Origin: Rhodanobacter sp. L36
Lineage (GTDB): Bacteria > Pseudomonadota > Gammaproteobacteria > Xanthomonadales > Rhodanobacteraceae
Assembly (NCBI RefSeq): GCF_009765755.1
Contig: NZ_LMUV01000011.1
Location: forward strand, 1,095,576 to 1,159,575
Reading direction: 5' to 3'
DNA: 64,000 bases
The position numbers and the translations under genes are program-made. The notes beneath the pieces were generated by a model. That model did not search any database and was not told the DNA's origin. It saw only the letters and a list, made by a program, of their open reading frames with translations. This document shows positions 18,792 through 28,341 of this stretch, in pieces. Each line of letters begins with the position of its first letter. Position 1 is the first letter of the stretch.

Positions 18792-18829
18792 AGCGCCGTT
18801 ACACAATCACCACGACCGGCAACGGCGCT
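18792..18829 (-). repeat. Intergenic inverted repeat between the MerC-like and CDF genes
   Basis: AGCGCCGTT (18792-18800) and AACGGCGCT (18821-18829) are perfect 9-base complements separated by 20 bases. The repeat fills the gap between the two genes. No U-run follows on the minus strand, so it is at most an attenuator or processing site that could uncouple CDF expression from the upstream gene. Confidence 0.5.
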
Positions 18830-19269
18830 CAATGCGCGCATTGCGGACCGTGTACATGACCATGACCATAACGACGATCCGCACGCAGGTTCACGAAATG
18901 CGCCGAGGCCACCAGTAGTCCGCCGCAGGTCACCAGCACGCTGTGCAGGATGATCGAGTAGTTCTCGGCATACGTCACGCCGAGAAGCAACAACGCGAGG
19001 CCTGGCGCCGCCAACAGCAACGGCAGCGAACCTTGATGGCGACGATAGCCGCGTACCAGCGCAAGCAGTGCCAGCGCACACGCACACAGCACGAAGCCAC
19101 GTTCGAAACGATGATCGGCCAGAAATTCAAGGCCAACGAACGGCAGCAGCGCAATCACGAACGGGAGCAACGCGCAGTGGATCGCACACAGAAACGACGC
19201 CGTCGCACCGACGCGGTCGGCGATTCGCCACCAGCGGGTTTTGCTCAACGGTTCGGACTCGGCATCCAT
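18829..19269 (-). CDS. MerC-domain integral membrane protein, probably Zur-regulated
   Basis: A 146-residue inner-membrane protein of the MerC mercury-resistance superfamily with about four hydrophobic helices. The first helix carries C28-A-I-H-C32 (FLCAIHCALLPF), a CxxxC/His site characteristic of this branch, rather than the CxxC of MerC itself. The tail HGHVHGPQCAH is a likely metal-binding patch. ATG 19269 is preferred; a TTG at 19311 would extend it but lies next to the promoter. Given the Zur box on its promoter and its place beside zur, a role in zinc uptake or handling under zinc limitation is inferred; mercury transport is not supported, as no mer gene is nearby. Confidence 0.8.
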   Translation of the reverse strand: MDAESEPLSKTRWWRIADRVGATASFLCAIHCALLPFVIALLPFVGLEFLADHRFERGFVLCACALALLALVRGYRRHQGSLPLLLAAPGLALLLLGVTYAENYSIILHSVLVTCGGLLVASAHFVNLRADRRYGHGHVHGPQCAH

Positions 19270-19316
19270 CGTCTGCTCTTGCACCGTCGAGGATGACGGT
19301 TTCGGCTTCAACGTAA

Positions 19317-19331
19317 TGTTACATTATAACA
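19317..19331 (-). promoter_or_regulatory. Zur box overlapping an extended -10 promoter
   Basis: TGTTACATTATAACA (plus-strand reading) differs at one base from the gammaproteobacterial Zur core TGTTATANTATAACA. On the minus strand it contains TGTTATAAT, an extended -10 element (TGnTATAAT), so Zur binding would block RNA polymerase. The predicted start of transcription is near 19316, about 47 bases before the MerC-like ATG. Confidence 0.82.
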
Positions 19332-19369
19332 ACTTTGAACACCACTGCCGCCTCGAGCCTGGAGAGCGC

Positions 19370-19855
19370 TCAAGCCTTGCGGCAGTTCTTGCAGGTACCG
19401 TGGACTTCCAGCGTCTGCGCCTGCGGCTTGAAGCCCAGCGCTTTCGCCTGCGCCTCGATCAGGTCGGCCACGCGGTCGTCGCAGACTTCCTCGGCGCTGG
19501 AGCAGCTGTCGCAGATCAGGAACGGCACCTGATGCGCCTCCGCCGGGTGATGGCAGGACACATACGAGTTGATTGACTCGAGCTTGTGGATGAAGCCGTT
19601 GTCGAGCAGGAAATCCAGCGCGCGATAAACCGTCGGCGGCGCGGCGTTGCCGTGTCTTTCGCGCAACAGGTCCAGCAAATCGTAGGCCTTGATCGGCTTG
19701 CGCGAAGCGGCGATCAACTCCAGAACCTCCTTGCGCAACGGCGTAAGCCGAAGGCCGCGCTCCTCGCTCGCATGCTCCACGGCGCGCACGAAACCTTTCG
19801 CATCGTGATGATGCGTGGGATGTGCGTGCGAATGGTTGACTGCGTCCTGGCTCAC
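19370..19855 (-). CDS. zur: Zinc uptake regulator, Fur family
   Basis: Zinc-responsive repressor. The 161-residue protein has a His-rich N-terminus (HSHAHPTHHHD), a winged-helix domain (GLRLTPLRKEVLELI and PPTVYRALDFLLDNGFIHKLES), and a metal-binding domain with CHHPAEAHQVPFLICDSC and CKNCRKA, giving the two CxxC pairs of the structural zinc site. I placed the start at GTG 19855, because GAGG stands about seven bases upstream; an ATG nine codons earlier (19882) has none. Zur rather than Fur is supported by the adjacent Zur box and metal genes. It follows a small membrane protein and gltX on the same strand. Confidence 0.88.
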   Translation of the reverse strand: MSQDAVNHSHAHPTHHHDAKGFVRAVEHASEERGLRLTPLRKEVLELIAASRKPIKAYDLLDLLRERHGNAAPPTVYRALDFLLDNGFIHKLESINSYVSCHHPAEAHQVPFLICDSCSSAEEVCDDRVADLIEAQAKALGFKPQAQTLEVHGTCKNCRKA

Positions 19856-19901
19856 GATTTCACCTCGTTGCAAATCATACATGGCGCTCGTGACGGTCCG
19901 G

Positions 19902-20180
19902 TCACAGCGGCAGCGGCGGCGGTTTCTTGCGCGGCACAGCCTTGGGTCTTGCGATCACCACGATCCAGCCGATCGGCCCGAGCACGGCGGCCCACACCAC
20001 GCCTTCCACCCATCGGCCACGCCACCAGCCGATGGCGGCGCCGACGACCATGAAGATCAGCGTCCACCAGAACATGGCTGCCCAGGGCAGCGAATTCAAC
20101 ACGTTGAAAAAGATGTGCCAGAACGCTCCCGGCGCATCGGGATCAACGCCCGCACCCGCCTTGGCGAGCAACTCATCCAT
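19902..20180 (-). CDS. Small membrane protein of unknown function
   Basis: A 92-residue protein with two predicted transmembrane helices (about 25-50 and 57-77) rich in Trp and Gly, and a basic, proline-rich tail (RPKAVPRKKPPPLPL) expected in the cytoplasm. I do not recognise a named family. It lies 33 bases after gltX and 46 bases before zur, all on one strand. The composition and tight spacing support a real gene. Confidence 0.65.
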   Translation of the reverse strand: MDELLAKAGAGVDPDAPGAFWHIFFNVLNSLPWAAMFWWTLIFMVVGAAIGWWRGRWVEGVVWAAVLGPIGWIVVIARPKAVPRKKPPPLPL

Positions 20181-20213
20181 CGCGACGCCGGCAACTTTCC
20201 AGTGAAGACACCA

Positions 20214-21614
20214 TTACGCCGACGCGATCTCGATGGCTGCATCGATGCGTCGCAGCGCCTCGGTACGACCGGCGAGATAAATCGTGTGATCGATCGACGG
20301 CGACACCTGCGTACCGGTCATCGCCACGCGAAGCGGCTGCGCGATCTTGCCCATGCCCAGCTCGAGTTTCGTCGCGACCTGCTCTATCACCTGATGGATC
20401 GGCTCAGGATTCCACTCGCATCCGGCGAGAAGCGCCTTCGCCGTTTCCAGCACGCCAGCGGCGCTGTCGTTCTTCAGATGCTTGGCAACCGCTTTATCGT
20501 CCCAGTCGACAATCGGCGCATACCAGATCATCGCGCGCTCGGCCATTTCCTTCAGCGTGTGCACGCGATCACGCAGTGCAACGATCACTTCGGCAGGTGC
20601 AGGTCCTGCGGTGACATCCGCGCCGGCACGCGCGAGATGCCAGACGAGTTCCGGCGCCAGGACTTGCGGATCGTCGGTCTTCAGATAGTGCTGGTTGAGC
20701 CATGCGAGCTTCTCGGTATCGAAGCGCGAGGCGGCCTTGTTGACGTCGGCGACATCGAACAGCGCGATCATTTCGTCGCGCGAAAAAATCTCCTGATCAC
20801 CATGCGACCAACCCAGCCGCACGAGATAATTGAGCAGCGCATGCGGGAGGAATCCGTCGTCGCGATACTCCATCACGCTCACCGCGCTGGTGCGCTTGGA
20901 AAGCTTCTTGCCTTCCTTGTCGAGGATCATCGGCAGGTGCGCGAACTCCGGCACGGTACCGCCGAGCGCGTGATAGATGTTGATCTGTCTCGGCGTGTTG
21001 TTGACGTGGTCGTCGCCGCGAATCACCTCGGTGATGCCCATGTCGATGTCGTCGACGACCACGGCGAAGTTGTACGTCGGCCAGCCGTCGGAGCGGAAGA
21101 TCACCAGATCGTCCAGCTCGGCGTTCGCCCATTCGATGCGACCCTTCACCTTGTCGTCGAACACCACCGAACCTTCGCTCGGGTTGCGGAATCGGATCAC
21201 CCGGTTCGGATCATCGCGCAGCGGCTCGTTGCGGTCGCGGTAATAGCCGTTGTAGCGCGGCTTTTCGCCGTTCGCCATCGCGGCCTCGCGCATCGCCTCG
21301 ATCTCGTCCTTGCTCTCGTACGCGTAGTACGCCTTGCCGGCGGCAACGAGTTGATCGGCCACTTTCCTGTAGCGCTCCAGCCGGTGCGTCTGGTACACCG
21401 GTGCATGATCGGCTTCGAGGCCGAGCCACTGCATCGCATCGAGAATCGCCTGCACGGCAACGTCCGTGGAACGTTCGCGATCGGTATCCTCGATGCGCAG
21501 CAGAAATTCGCCGCCGCGACGACGCGACTCCAGCCAGCAATACAACGCGGTACGCGCGCCGCCGATATGCAGGAAACCGGTGGGGCTGGGAGCGAAACGG
21601 GTGCGGACAGTCAT
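20214..21614 (-). CDS. gltX: Glutamyl-tRNA synthetase
   Basis: Class I aminoacyl-tRNA synthetase charging tRNA-Glu. The 466 residues start [19 protein letters not shown], containing the HIGH-type motif (HIGG at residues 16-19). The KMSKS-type loop is [10 protein letters not shown], and the C-terminal anticodon-binding domain is all-helical. Length fits the discriminating or near-discriminating bacterial enzyme. ATG 21614 was chosen over an upstream in-frame codon at 21647, because the N-terminus then matches the family. It is divergent from the outer-membrane protein gene at 21646. Confidence 0.96.
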   Translation of the reverse strand: MTVRTRFAPSPTGFLHIGGARTALYCWLESRRRGGEFLLRIEDTDRERSTDVAVQAILDAMQWLGLEADHAPVYQTHRLERYRKVADQLVAAGKAYYAYESKDEIEAMREAAMANGEKPRYNGYYRDRNEPLRDDPNRVIRFRNPSEGSVVFDDKVKGRIEWANAELDDLVIFRSDGWPTYNFAVVVDDIDMGITEVIRGDDHVNNTPRQINIYHALGGTVPEFAHLPMILDKEGKKLSKRTSAVSVMEYRDDGFLPHALLNYLVRLGWSHGDQEIFSRDEMIALFDVADVNKAASRFDTEKLAWLNQHYLKTDDPQVLAPELVWHLARAGADVTAGPAPAEVIVALRDRVHTLKEMAERAMIWYAPIVDWDDKAVAKHLKNDSAAGVLETAKALLAGCEWNPEPIHQVIEQVATKLELGMGKIAQPLRVAMTGTQVSPSIDHTIYLAGRTEALRRIDAAIEIASA

Positions 21615-21645
21615 TGGAATATTTTCGAAAGCGCGGAGCGAAGTC

Positions 21646-22464
21646 ATGGATTTTAGCCGATACCGGGTCGCTTACCGGCCTCACCTGCCACACACGCATC
21701 GACATCGTGTGGCCCGCGCAACGCTGGCGCTCGCGTGCGCCTTCGTCGCCTGCCCGGTGCTGGCCGACAACCCCGGTTATGACCGACCCGGTTATGGCTT
21801 CGCGCCTGCCGTGCTGGCGGCCGGCGACGTCACCTTCGAGCAAGGCCTGCCGGACTGGAGTCGCGATCACGATGGCGGCGTCAGCAGCTCGCTCTACGCC
21901 GCGGACAGCCTGTTGCGCATCGGCATCGGCGGCCCGCTCGAATTGCAGCTTGGAAGTACGCCGTGGAATTCGCTTCGTCAGAGCGGCGCTGGCGTGAACC
22001 ACCGCAGCAGCGGACGCGGCAGCAGCAACCTCGGGCTCAAGCTCGCGCTGCCCTCGTCCAACAAGGATTTCAGCTGGGGTTTGCTGGGCAACGTCGAGTT
22101 CACCGACGGCGCGAAGGATTTCCGCAACGATCAACGCCAGTATCTGCTGGGCGCGCAATTCAACTGGCAGGCCAGCGAGCGCCATTCTCTCGGCGCGTAT
22201 CTCGAAGATGTTCGCGCCGGCCACACCGACAGCACCACCGTGGCCTTCAGCGACAACGTCACGCTGAGCAAAACGCTTGTCGCCTATGTCGAAACCGCGT
22301 TGCTGCATTCACCCGATCAGGGCCACGGCACGGTGGCCGGTGGCGGGCTGACCTGGATGGCCAGCCCGCGCGTACAGCTCGACGCCGGCCTCGATCACCG
22401 CCTGAGCGGCAACGCCTCCGAGTGGCAAACTAATCTCGGCGTGTCGGTCTATTTCGGGCGCTAA
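21646..22464 (+). CDS. Outer-membrane beta-barrel protein, phenol MetA-type transporter family
   Basis: A 272-residue exported protein. A basic N-terminus and hydrophobic core end in the likely cleavage site VLADN. Alternating-hydrophobicity strands follow, ending with the aromatic-Arg terminus SVYFGR. The pattern [21 protein letters not shown]-type strands and the NVEFTDG region resemble the MetA-pathway-of-phenol-degradation family (PF13557), proteins often annotated as transporters. GGAG stands eight bases before ATG 21646. No substrate can be assigned, and no phenol-degradation gene is nearby. Confidence 0.7.
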   Translation: MDFSRYRVAYRPHLPHTHRHRVARATLALACAFVACPVLADNPGYDRPGYGFAPAVLAAGDVTFEQGLPDWSRDHDGGVSSSLYAADSLLRIGIGGPLELQLGSTPWNSLRQSGAGVNHRSSGRGSSNLGLKLALPSSNKDFSWGLLGNVEFTDGAKDFRNDQRQYLLGAQFNWQASERHSLGAYLEDVRAGHTDSTTVAFSDNVTLSKTLVAYVETALLHSPDQGHGTVAGGGLTWMASPRVQLDAGLDHRLSGNASEWQTNLGVSVYFGR

Positions 22465-22483
22465 CCGGCGGCGACCGTGCGCG

Positions 22484-22918
22484 TTACTTGACGTGGATGG
22501 TGATCTTCTTCGACACCACCGCCGGATCGAACGGGATGTGATTGGCATCGCCGAGTTCCAGTTGCAGCGTGTGCGTGCCGGGCTTCAGCGTCAGCGTCGT
22601 CTCGGTCTGTCCACCACCGAAATGCAGGTGGTTGTCGTCCTTCGGAATCGGCTGGCCCGCAGCAGGCAACTCCTTCACATCCACCAGCAGGTGATGGTGG
22701 CCGGTGTGCTCCTTGGCGACGCCGGCAGGCGCCACGCCCATGCCTTTGAGACCGAAACGCACGACCACCTGCGTGCCGACGGTAGCGCCGTCCTTCGGGG
22801 AAATGATGTAGACCGCGGCATCGGCAGCCGCCTTGGTCACCGGCAAGGCCGACGCATCGGCGGCCATCGCCGAAAAGCTCAGCCCGGACAACGCAACGGC
22901 CAGCAACAGCTTCTTCAT
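22484..22918 (-). CDS. DUF4399 periplasmic protein
   Basis: A 144-residue secreted protein with a clear signal peptide (MKKLLLAVALSGLSFSAMAAD) and an immunoglobulin-like beta domain. The HTGHHHLLVD and DDNHLHFGGGQTE segments are typical of DUF4399. The paired histidine clusters suggest metal or ligand binding, but no function is established. GGGAGAT precedes ATG 22918. Its 5' side is the tandem-repeat region. Confidence 0.85.
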   Translation of the reverse strand: MKKLLLAVALSGLSFSAMAADASALPVTKAAADAAVYIISPKDGATVGTQVVVRFGLKGMGVAPAGVAKEHTGHHHLLVDVKELPAAGQPIPKDDNHLHFGGGQTETTLTLKPGTHTLQLELGDANHIPFDPAVVSKKITIHVK

Positions 22919-22996
22919 CGGTATCTCCCAGTGGTCAGAACAACCAGTGTAGGGCCGCGACCGATGAGATTCGGCGGCGAGGTCGTGCGGCTCGGC

Positions 22997-23303
22997 GATG
23001 AAGCAAAAAGACTCGTCGATGAGGTGAGTGAGCCTCATGCGTGAGTAGTTCTGCCTCACCGATGAGTATCGAGAGCCTCACGCATCACTCTTTTTGCCTC
23101 GTCGATGAAGCAAAAAGACCCGTCGGTGAGGTGAGCGAGCCTCATCCGTGAGCCTTTTTGCCCCATCGTTGAGTATCGGGAGCCCCACGCATGACTCTTT
23201 TTGCCTCGTCGACGAAGCAAAAAGGCTTGTCGATGAGTGAGCGAGCCTCATGGGTGAGTGTTTTTGCCTCATCGATGAGTATCGAGGGGTTCACGCCTGA
23301 GTC
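22997..23303. repeat. 107-bp tandem repeat, about 2.9 copies, with nested hairpins
   Basis: Units start at 22997, 23104 and 23211, exactly 107 bases apart; the third is shortened and degenerates near 23303. Each unit contains GATGAAGCAAAAAG, a GATGAG...GAGCCTCAT inverted repeat, a T-run with GCC, GATGAGTATCGAG, and CACGCATGACTC. At unit junctions CTTTTTGC and GCAAAAAG form stems (23090-23117 and 23197-23224); the second encloses the palindrome TCGTCGACGA. The period is not a multiple of three, so it is not coding. It fills the gap between divergent genes (22919-23441); the rest of that gap shows no gene. Confidence 0.9.
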
Positions 23304-23441
23304 CTCCCGGCGCGTCAAAGGGGCGGATAGATTCACCATCGGCATGCGCAACTGCGCCCCGCGTCACCGCAACGTCATGCGCGCGCCACGTCACCGAAAC
23401 GCGTAGTGACCAAGCTGGGCCAAGCCAGCACAGGTAAGGTC

Positions 23442-24602
23442 ATGCGCATCGGCATCGTCAGCGAAACCTATCCACCGGAAATCAACGGCGTCGCACTCAC
23501 CGTGCACAGTCTCGCCGCCGGCCTCGCCGCCCGCGGCCATCGCATCGACCTGGTCAGACCGCGTCAACCGCAGCCGCACGTCGACGAGCCGGGCATCGAA
23601 GCGCTGCTTGTTCGGGGCGGCGGTTTGCCGCGCTACCCGGGCTTGCGCTTCGGGCTGCCGGCCGGTCGCACGCTGCGCCAGCACTGGCAGCAGCAACGGC
23701 CCGATGCGATCTACGTCGCCACCGAAGGGCCGTTGGGATGGTCGGCAGTGCGCGCTGCCGTGCGACTGGGCATTCCGGTCAGTGGCGGCTTTCATACGCG
23801 CTTCGACAGCTACGCGAATCACTACGGCGTGGGTTTCCTGACCCCGCTGGTACGCGGTTATCTGACACGTTTCCATCGGCGCACGGCGGCGACGCTGGTG
23901 CCGACCGATGCGCTGGCGAAGGAGTTGCTCGACATGGGTGTCACCAATGCACGCCTGCTGCGCCGCGCCGTGGATACCAAACTTTTTCATCCGCGCCATC
24001 GCGATGAAGCGCTGCGCGCGTCGTGGGGTGTCGACGCGACGACGCCGGTGATGTTGTACGTGGGGCGCGTGGCGCCAGAGAAAAACCTCGACCTCGCCGT
24101 GCAGACTTTTCGCGCCGTACAGCAGCAAGTGCCGCATGCGCGCTACGTGTGGGTTGGCGACGGCCCCGCATGCCAGGCGCTGCAAGCGGCGAACCCCGAT
24201 TTCATCTTCGCCGGCGTGCAGCGTGGCGAAGCACTGGCGCGACACTTCGCCAGCGCGGATGTGTTTCCCTTCCCGAGCTTGAGCGAAACCTTCGGCAACG
24301 TGATCCTCGAAGCGCTGGCCGCAGGGTTGCCGGTGGTCGCCTATACCGAAGGCGCGGCGCGCGAACATCTGACCGACGGCGTCAACGGCTATGCCATCGC
24401 CTCGGGAGACGCAGCCGCTTTCACCGCCGCGACCGTGAAACTGGCGAGCAACCCGGGGCTGATCCGTCACATGGGGCGTGCCGCACATGTCGGCGTCGCC
24501 GGGCTGTCGCCCGATGCCGTCATCCGTGATTTCGAATCGCTGTTGCGCGAAATGGCCGAGGAGAATCTGCATGAGCATGTTGCCGACGTTGCCCACGCCT
24601 GA
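23442..24602 (+). CDS. GT4-family glycosyltransferase
   Basis: GT-B fold, retaining glycosyltransferase of about 386 residues, related to lipid glycosyl- or mannosyltransferases. The N-terminal acceptor domain begins MRIGIVSETYPPEINGVAL. The C-terminal nucleotide-sugar domain has LYVGRVAPEKNLDL, WVGDGP and the E-x7-E motif in SLSETFGNVILEALAAGLP. ATG 23442 is preferred over GTG 23406 because the family N-terminus begins there. The PAP2 phosphatase gene starts inside its last 32 bases, implying translational coupling and a shared role in membrane lipid or glycolipid metabolism. Confidence 0.87.
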   Translation: MRIGIVSETYPPEINGVALTVHSLAAGLAARGHRIDLVRPRQPQPHVDEPGIEALLVRGGGLPRYPGLRFGLPAGRTLRQHWQQQRPDAIYVATEGPLGWSAVRAAVRLGIPVSGGFHTRFDSYANHYGVGFLTPLVRGYLTRFHRRTAATLVPTDALAKELLDMGVTNARLLRRAVDTKLFHPRHRDEALRASWGVDATTPVMLYVGRVAPEKNLDLAVQTFRAVQQQVPHARYVWVGDGPACQALQAANPDFIFAGVQRGEALARHFASADVFPFPSLSETFGNVILEALAAGLPVVAYTEGAAREHLTDGVNGYAIASGDAAAFTAATVKLASNPGLIRHMGRAAHVGVAGLSPDAVIRDFESLLREMAEENLHEHVADVAHA

Positions 24603-25140
24603 CATATCGGCGCCGCGTTTCGCGCTCGATCGTCGCGTCTGCGTGGCCGCCAACCGCTGGGGCGCGCGACGCGCGGTGGGGTTGTTCTTCAGCGCGATCA
24701 GCCGACTTGGCGACGGCATTTTCTGGTACGCCTTGATGGCTGTGCTTGCGCTGGTGGGCGGACAGCACGGCGCTATTGCCGCCACGCAGATGGCACTCAC
24801 CGGACTCACTGCGCTCATGCTCTATCGTGTGCTGAAGCGATGGACGCGCCGGCCGCGACCGTATCGCGTCTGCCCCGGCGTGATCGCGCACATCCCACCG
24901 CTGGACGAATTCAGCTTTCCCTCCGGCCACACCTTGCAGGCAGTGAGCTTCAGCATCGTGGCGATCGCCTGGTACCCGCCGCTCGCAGCGTTGCTGATCG
25001 GTTTCACCACACTGGTCGCCGCCTCGCGCGTGATCCTCGGCCTGCACTATCCCAGCGATGTACTGGCGGCGATGCTGATCGGCAGCATCCTCGGCGGCGG
25101 CTCGGCCTGCCTGATACCGCTGGCGACGCGGATCATCTGA
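24571..25140 (+). CDS. PAP2-family membrane phosphatase
   Basis: Integral membrane lipid-phosphate phosphatase, 189 residues. The three PAP2 motifs are KRWTRRPRP, FPSGHT and SRVILGLHYPSD, with catalytic histidines in the second and third. Likely substrates are phosphatidic acid or undecaprenyl or phosphatidylglycerol phosphate. ATG 24571 has GAGGAG seven bases upstream and overlaps the glycosyltransferase gene by 32 bases. It converges on accD. Confidence 0.88.
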   Translation: MSMLPTLPTPDISAPRFALDRRVCVAANRWGARRAVGLFFSAISRLGDGIFWYALMAVLALVGGQHGAIAATQMALTGLTALMLYRVLKRWTRRPRPYRVCPGVIAHIPPLDEFSFPSGHTLQAVSFSIVAIAWYPPLAALLIGFTTLVAASRVILGLHYPSDVLAAMLIGSILGGGSACLIPLATRII

Positions 25141-25226
25141 TCCAACGTTGCAGCGGTTCGGATTCTGGCTGGACAGTTCTTGCGCAGTCCGTCGCGAGTT
25201 CCTTTGCGGTCAGGCAGATAGCCTAC

Positions 25227-25272
25227 TTGTCCACAGGCTTCCACGGGTTGCTTCCACAATGGCTGTGGACAA
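25227..25272. repeat. Inverted pair of DnaA-box-like sequences between convergent genes
   Basis: TTGTCCACAG (25227-25236) and CTGTGGACAA (25263-25272) are perfect 10-base complements 26 bases apart. Each contains TTGTCCACA, one mismatch from the DnaA consensus TTATCCACA. The site lies between the convergent ends of the PAP2 gene and accD. It could instead act as a bidirectional stem-loop. Confidence 0.5.
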
Positions 25273-25281
25273 CTCAAGCGC

Positions 25282-26151
<870 letters not shown>

Positions 26152-26196
26152 CGCGTCACCTGATTCGTGGTGGGCACCTGCGTGGTGCCGCTCATG

Positions 26197-26997
26197 TCAA
26201 TGCACATCCAGCGCGGCGCGGATCGGAGCGAGAAACGCATGCGTCCGCGCGGTGATGTCTTCAGCGCTCGTAGCGCCATCCAGCCGATCGACCAGCGCGC
26301 TGCCGATCACCACGGCGTCGGCGAATTCGGCGATCGCGCGAGCACTCGTCGCATCACGGATACCGAAACCGACCGCCACCGGTGCCTTCGACTGGCGGCG
26401 AATCTCCGCGACGCGCGCAGCGATGTCGGCCGTGTTCAACTGCGCCGCACCCGTGATGCCAGCGAACGACACATAGTACAGGAAGCCCTCCGCGGACCCG
26501 CACAGCTGCGCCATACGCGCGGGTGCGGTGGTCGGCGCCGCGAGCAGAATCTGCTGCAATCCGGCGTCTCGCAACGGCTGCAGCACCGCTGCTTCTTCGA
26601 GCGGGCAATCGACGAGAAGTACGCCGTCGACGCCCGCCTTCGCAGCCTCGCTGGCGAACCGCACATAGCCGTGAATCTCGACCGGATTCAGGTAGCCCAT
26701 CAGCACGATCGGCGTGTCGGTGTCGCGCTCGCGAAACGCGGTCACCCAGGCCAGCACCTGTGCAAGACCGATACCTTTCGCGATGGCACGCTCGCTGGCG
26801 TGCTGGATCACCGGGCCGTCCGCCATCGGATCGGAGAACGGCACGCCCAGTTCGATGATGTCCGCGCCCGCATCAACGAGCGCATGCATCAACACCACCA
26901 TGTGCTCGGGCGAGGGATCGCCGGCGGTGACGAACGGAATCAGGCCGGTGCGGCCGGCCATTTTCAAGGCCGCAAAGCGACGATCGATGCGGCTCAT
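26197..26997 (-). CDS. trpA: Tryptophan synthase alpha chain
   Basis: TIM-barrel subunit cleaving indole-3-glycerol phosphate to indole, which channels to TrpB. The 266 residues have the catalytic Glu in [19 protein letters not shown], the GVDGVLLVD loop, and the phosphate-binding [12 protein letters not shown] 26997 overlaps the trpB stop (ATGA). Confidence 0.97.
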   Translation of the reverse strand: MSRIDRRFAALKMAGRTGLIPFVTAGDPSPEHMVVLMHALVDAGADIIELGVPFSDPMADGPVIQHASERAIAKGIGLAQVLAWVTAFRERDTDTPIVLMGYLNPVEIHGYVRFASEAAKAGVDGVLLVDCPLEEAAVLQPLRDAGLQQILLAAPTTAPARMAQLCGSAEGFLYYVSFAGITGAAQLNTADIAARVAEIRRQSKAPVAVGFGIRDATSARAIAEFADAVVIGSALVDRLDGATSAEDITARTHAFLAPIRAALDVH

Positions 26998-28205
26998 ACG
27001 TCGACTCCTTCGCGCGCCGCAATCGTGTGCACGTCCTTGTCGCCACGGCCGGAGAGATTGCACAGCACGATGCCGTCCTTCGGCATGTCGCGTGCGAGTT
27101 TCATCGCCTGCGCCACTGCGTGACTGGATTCGAGCGCGGCCAGGATGCCTTCGGTGCGCGCCAGCAGATGGAACGCTTTCAGCGCTTCGTCGTCGGTGAC
27201 GCCGACATACTCGGCACGGTTCGCGTCTTTCAGGAACGCGTGCTCGGGACCCACGCCCGGGTAATCCAGACCTGCCGACACCGAATGCGTTTCGGTGATC
27301 TGGCCGTTGTCGTCGCAAAGCACATAAGTGCGATTGCCATGCAGCACACCCGGGCGACCCGCCGCCAGCGATGCCGCGTGATGCCCGGTCGCAATACCCT
27401 CACCCGCCGCCTCGGCGCCGACGATGCGAACGTCGGCGTCATTGAGAAAAGCGTGAAACAGGCCGATGGCGTTGGAGCCGCCGCCGACGCATGCGGTCAG
27501 CACGTCCGGCAGACGTCCATATTGCTCGAGCATCTGCGCGCGCGCTTCGCGTCCGACAATGGCGTTGAAGTCACGCACCATCAGCGGATACGGATGCGGA
27601 CCGGCCACCGTGCCGATGATGTAGAACGTGTCGGCCACGTTAGTCACCCAGTCGCGCATCGCTTCGTTCAGCGCATCCTTCAGCGTCTTCGAGCCGGAGG
27701 TGACGGGCACCACATCGGCGCCGAGCAGCTTCATGCGATAGACGTTGATCTTCTGCCGCTCGATATCGACGGCACCCATGTAGACGACGCACTTGAGGCC
27801 CAGCCGCGCAGCGACAGTGGCACTGGCAACGCCATGCTGGCCTGCGCCGGTCTCGGCGATGATGCGCGGCTTGCCCATGCGTTTGGCGACCAGCGCCTGG
27901 CCGACGGTGTTATTGATCTTGTGCGCGCCGGTGTGATTCAAATCCTCGCGCTTGAGCAAAATGCGCGCACCGCCAACGTGCTTTGACAGACGTTCGGCGT
28001 GATAGATCGGGCTGGGCCGGCCGACGTAGTGCTTCAGATCGTGATCGAGCTCGGCGATGAACTCCGGATCCTCGCGCAGTCGCAGATAGGCTTCCGTCAG
28101 TTCGGCCAGCGGCGCCATCAGCGTTTCGGCGACGTAGCTGCCGCCGTAGTTGCCGAAGCGCCCTTGCGCGTCGGGATAGGCGTTGAAATCCACGATCTTG
28201 TTCAT
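26994..28205 (-). CDS. trpB: Tryptophan synthase beta chain
   Basis: PLP enzyme condensing indole and serine to tryptophan. The 403 residues include the PLP lysine K96 in [14 protein letters not shown], the phosphate-binding [10 protein letters not shown], and the monovalent-cation region near VGPEHAFL. The gene is preceded by a 136-base gap containing an inverted repeat, and no trpI-type LysR gene is adjacent. Confidence 0.97.
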   Translation of the reverse strand: MNKIVDFNAYPDAQGRFGNYGGSYVAETLMAPLAELTEAYLRLREDPEFIAELDHDLKHYVGRPSPIYHAERLSKHVGGARILLKREDLNHTGAHKINNTVGQALVAKRMGKPRIIAETGAGQHGVASATVAARLGLKCVVYMGAVDIERQKINVYRMKLLGADVVPVTSGSKTLKDALNEAMRDWVTNVADTFYIIGTVAGPHPYPLMVRDFNAIVGREARAQMLEQYGRLPDVLTACVGGGSNAIGLFHAFLNDADVRIVGAEAAGEGIATGHHAASLAAGRPGVLHGNRTYVLCDDNGQITETHSVSAGLDYPGVGPEHAFLKDANRAEYVGVTDDEALKAFHLLARTEGILAALESSHAVAQAMKLARDMPKDGIVLCNLSGRGDKDVHTIAAREGVDV

Positions 28206-28272
28206 GCACTCGCTCGTTGATGCAGATCGCTGTCACGACATCGCGCTTCGCGTCGGTGGACCTGCAGAAGGA

Positions 28273-28289
28273 TTGCCGCAGTGCGGCAA
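28273..28289 (-). repeat. Short palindrome in the trpF-trpB gap
   Basis: TTGCCGC-agt-GCGGCAA forms a 7-bp stem about 70 bases upstream of the trpB ATG. It is not followed by a U-run. It may be an operator or an RNA stem in the trpB leader; there is no direct evidence for either. Confidence 0.4.
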
Positions 28290-28341
28290 CGATCGATCAT
28301 CTTAGCGGGATCGCTGCCCGGGACAAAACTCGACGACTACG

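Noticed and set aside
18829-19269. Mercury-resistance (mer) operon
   Set aside because: Only a MerC-domain protein is present; no merA, merT, merP or merR, and the promoter carries a Zur box.
19815-21656. A 613-codon plus-strand open frame antisense to gltX and zur
   Set aside because: gltX and zur have unmistakable motifs on the minus strand; the antisense product is Arg/His-rich without recognisable domains.
22997-23303. CRISPR array
   Set aside because: The repeat unit is 107 bases with no constant-length spacers and no cas genes; it is a simple tandem repeat.
23391-24818. A 475-codon minus-strand open frame antisense to the glycosyltransferase
   Set aside because: The plus-strand frame has the GT4 motifs, and the antisense frame has none.
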